The notes beneath the pieces were generated by a model. That model was not told where the DNA came from and made no database searches. It saw only the letters and a list, made by a program, of their open reading frames with translations. Positions 15,093-16,719 of a DNA stretch of 16,719 nucleotides are shown here, piece by piece (positions within the stretch are counted from its first letter, which is position 1; each line of letters opens with the position of its first letter). Source of the DNA: Deltaproteobacteria bacterium (GTDB taxonomy: Bacteria; Desulfobacterota; Anaeroferrophillalia; Anaeroferrophillales; Tharpellaceae); assembly GCA_030640695.1 (NCBI GenBank), contig DAOWIX010000185.1, positions 1 through 16,719 on the forward strand, written 5' to 3'. Position numbers and translations under genes: made by a program.

Positions 15093-15148
15093 GGTGGGAT
15101 AAAGTGGTAGATTGTGGGTTAGATTGTCCTCCTCGTGGGGAGTGGTGG
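15073..15148 (+). promoter_or_regulatory. Array of GTGG boxes, probable MraZ operator
   Basis: GTGG-type boxes begin at 15073 (GTGGCA), 15083 (GAGGTA), 15094 (GTGGGA), 15104 (GTGGTA), 15114 (GTGGGT), 15135 (GTGGGG) and 15145 (GTGGTG). The spacing is 10-11 bases, with one weak step near 15124. MraZ of E. coli is known to bind direct TGGG repeats upstream of its own gene, and in mollicutes a 10-base AAAGTGKNNN repeat, which 15101-15110 fits. All boxes lie on one strand, so an oligomeric MraZ ring could contact one DNA face. Confidence 0.6.
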
Positions 15149-15153
15149 TGGAG

Positions 15154-15624
15154 ATGTCCTTTCGCGGTCGTTATGAATATTCCCTTGATACTAAAGGGAG
15201 GCTCAATATTCCAGCTAAATTTCGGGAGATCATGGTTCATGAGTACAACTCTGAACTGGTGATCACAACCGCTTTAGAGGGCTGTCTCGACTGTTTCCCG
15301 CTGGCAATATGGACTAAGGTTGAAGAGAAGCTTAATGCTTTGCCTTCTAGTCGTATTGAAGTCAAGCGTTTTAAGCGTTTTTATATCTCCGGTGCGGTTG
15401 AATGTTCTCTCGATAAACAGGGGCGCGTCCTGTTGCCACCGACTTTGCGTAACTGGGCCGGGCTTGATCGACAAGAGAACAACGTTGTTATTGCCGGACA
15501 GATAGACAAATTGGAGTTGTGGAGTCAGGATCGTTGGGGTGTTGAAGCACAGGCCACCACCGGGTCGCCCGAAGAGATTAAAGGCATTATTGAGGTTCTG
15601 GAGGAGTTAGGTGTGTCAATATAG
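15154..15624 (+). CDS. mraZ: Transcriptional regulator MraZ
   Basis: MraZ is the conserved first gene of the division and cell-wall cluster, a DNA-binding ring-forming protein that controls its own operon. The 156-residue product has two tandem SpoVT/AbrB-like swapped-hairpin halves: LDTKGRLNIPAKFRE at 11-25 and LDKQGRVLLPPTLRNWAG at 86-103, each with the D-x-x-GR motif. The start MSFRGRYEYSLD fits the family. The frame is open upstream to a TTG at 15112 and has three GTG codons at 15142-15150, so the exact start is not proven; GGGGAG (15137-15142) is 11 bases ahead of ATG 15154. The GTGG array lies directly upstream. A strong terminator hairpin, not the next gene, follows at once. Confidence 0.93.
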   Translation: MSFRGRYEYSLDTKGRLNIPAKFREIMVHEYNSELVITTALEGCLDCFPLAIWTKVEEKLNALPSSRIEVKRFKRFYISGAVECSLDKQGRVLLPPTLRNWAGLDRQENNVVIAGQIDKLELWSQDRWGVEAQATTGSPEEIKGIIEVLEELGVSI

Positions 15625-15629
15625 TCGAT

Positions 15630-15667
15630 AGTGCCCAGTGTGAATATTGCGCTGGGCACTGTTTTTT
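15630..15667 (+). terminator. Intrinsic terminator between mraZ and rsmH
   Basis: AGTGCCCAG (15630-15638) pairs perfectly with CTGGGCACT (15652-15660), with further G-U/G-C pairs inside, followed by G and TTTTTT (15662-15667). It begins 5 bases after the mraZ stop and ends 28 bases before rsmH. It would terminate or attenuate transcription into the rest of the cluster. Confidence 0.85.
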
Positions 15668-15695
15668 GCTGGCAACTTAAGTTCTTGGTTTACTG

Positions 15696-16637
15696 ATGGA
15701 ACATATTCCGGTTCTCCTGAAAGAGAGTGTTGATATTCTGCTGGCTGGCAGGAGGGTTGCCGGTGGTCAAGGAGTTGTAGTTGATGCGACCTTTGGTGGA
15801 GGTGGTCACTCTCGCAGCATCCTGGAACGTAGCGCCTTAGGGGTTTCGGTGGTGGCTATTGACCGCGATCCGGCAGCTGTTTTGAGAGCGCAGGGCCTGT
15901 TTTTGGAGTTTGCATCTCGTTTCAAACTTCTGGCGGGAAATTTCGCTGATATTTCTGAGCTCCTTGATAATGCGGGAATCAATAAGATAGATGGTTTGCT
16001 GCTTGATATTGGTCTCTCGACTTATCAGTTGGAAGAGGGCGAGCGGGGGTTTAGTTTTCAATCCGAAGGGCCGCTTGATATGCGTATGGATCCGACAACC
16101 GGAGAGCCGGCTGCCGATATAGTCAATCAGGCAGATTATAAAACCTTGACCAAAATATTTCGCGATTTTGGGGAAGAGCCCTATGCTGCGGCCATCGCCC
16201 GTAAAATTGTCGAAATTCGTCCCCAAAAACCGCTATTGACGACTCGATCCCTGGCGGCCTTAGTCGAAGATATGGTGCCGGTTTACAAACGTTCTCGCCG
16301 CCATCCGGCAACTCGTATTTTTCAGGCTTTACGTATTTTTGTTAATGATGAGCTTAATGCTCTTGAACAGGTTCTTAATGTTGGCCTTGGGCGCCTGGAA
16401 CCCGGGGCTCGACTGGTGGTCATCTCCTATCACTCTCTCGAAGATCGTCTTGTGAAGCAGGTTTTTCGCCAGGCTTCTAAAGGTTGTGTCTGTCCACCGC
16501 GAGTGCCAGTTTGCGGTTGTGGAAAGCAGCAAAAGGTTAAAATTCTGAATAGGCGGGGACTACGTCCCCAAGCTTCAGAAATAGCTCTCAACCCTCGTAG
16601 CCGCAGCGCTTGTCTGCGAGCCATTGAATTTTTATAG
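15696..16637 (+). CDS. rsmH: 16S rRNA (cytosine1402-N4)-methyltransferase RsmH
   Basis: RsmH (MraW) methylates N4 of C1402 in 16S rRNA and is the second gene of most dcw clusters. The 313 residues begin MEHIPVLLKE, the typical N-terminus. Motifs visible are: the SAM-binding DATFGGGGHS at 30-39; AIDRDP at 54-59; LLDIGLST at 102-109 (usually DLG-SS); GFSF and GPLDMRMD at 118-132; HPATRIFQALRIFVNDEL; ISYHSLEDR; and a C-terminal Cys-rich CVCPP...VCGCG. The start is fixed by homology, since no good Shine-Dalgarno precedes ATG 15696. That weak site and the terminator just upstream suggest modest expression unless another promoter lies between 15668 and 15695; none is obvious. Confidence 0.97.
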   Translation: MEHIPVLLKESVDILLAGRRVAGGQGVVVDATFGGGGHSRSILERSALGVSVVAIDRDPAAVLRAQGLFLEFASRFKLLAGNFADISELLDNAGINKIDGLLLDIGLSTYQLEEGERGFSFQSEGPLDMRMDPTTGEPAADIVNQADYKTLTKIFRDFGEEPYAAAIARKIVEIRPQKPLLTTRSLAALVEDMVPVYKRSRRHPATRIFQALRIFVNDELNALEQVLNVGLGRLEPGARLVVISYHSLEDRLVKQVFRQASKGCVCPPRVPVCGCGKQQKVKILNRRGLRPQASEIALNPRSRSACLRAIEFL

Positions 16638-16673
16638 GGGATTAATTTTAAGATAACCTCCTAAGGTGTTTTC

Positions 16674-16719
16674 GTGGCAGCGAAAAAAGATCAGCCTTCT
16701 CAATGGGGGTGGCTCAATA
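16674..16719 (+). CDS. Start of next dcw gene, probable ftsL (runs off the window)
   Basis: A GTG at 16674 preceded by AAGG (16663-16666) at 7-base spacing opens a frame to the window edge, giving MAAKKDQPSQWGWLN. A short basic N-terminus is consistent with the cytoplasmic tail of FtsL, the small single-pass divisome protein that normally follows rsmH. Only 15 codons are visible, so the call rests on gene order. Confidence 0.5.
   Translation, partial: MAAKKDQPSQWGWLN

Noticed and set aside
15112..15153. N-terminal extension of MraZ from TTG 15112
   Set aside because: The added residues would encode the GTGG operator array and do not match the MraZ N-terminus.
16555..16569. GGGGAC/GTCCCC hairpin within rsmH, same words as at 5982-6008
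   Set aside because: It encodes a conserved C-terminal stretch of RsmH in frame; the match to the intergenic hairpin is short and likely chance.
1..16719. CRISPR arrays, transposase genes, phage genes or defence islands
   Set aside because: No regularly spaced direct repeats and no recognisable mobile or defence proteins were found on either strand.

Overview
The window looks like a chromosomal segment from a deltaproteobacterium-type (Desulfobacterota or Desulfuromonadales-like) Gram-negative bacterium. This is inferred from protein flavour and gene order: tig-clpP-clpX, hup with tRNA-Val and tRNA-Asp, a PhnD-type sensor hybrid kinase, and the start of a dcw cluster. No 16S gene is present to settle the taxonomy. 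Base composition is moderate and even, and I see no insertion sequence, phage, integrase or CRISPR array.

Positions 1-3040 (+) hold the protein-quality block: the 3' part of trigger factor, clpP and clpX. HU follows from its own good promoter, then tRNA-Val(UAC), tRNA-Asp(GUC) and a strong intrinsic terminator. The lon gene often found between clpX and hup is absent. Positions 3071-7746 (+) carry ileS, a small cupin protein and a class I DAHP synthase. The gaps on both sides of the cupin gene contain related, hairpin-rich repeat elements. The ileS gene is odd: the ATG with the good ribosome binding site is followed at once by an in-frame TAA, leaving a TTG six codons downstream as the only plausible open start.

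Positions 7743-14048 (-) hold three genes. A divergent NAD+-dependent DNA ligase has a signal-peptide-like N-terminal extension, and its first possible start overlaps the stop of the upstream gene (ATGA). That upstream gene encodes a large hybrid histidine kinase: periplasmic PhnD-like domain, membrane helix, PAS, HisKA/HATPase and receiver. Next is a secreted type I periplasmic-binding-fold protein. The DAHP synthase and ligase genes converge and share the four bases TTAA.

Positions 14189-16719 (+) carry rsmE and then the start of the division and cell-wall cluster: mraZ, rsmH and the first codons of a probable ftsL. Upstream of mraZ is a regular array of GTGG boxes about 10 bp apart overlapping a candidate promoter, as expected for MraZ autoregulation. 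A strong terminator hairpin lies between mraZ and rsmH, which is unusual for this operon.

Most genes are housekeeping. The items most worth a second look are the ileS start-stop, the kinase/ligase overlap with a possibly exported ligase, the phased GTGG array with the terminator after mraZ, and the paired intergenic repeats around the cupin gene.
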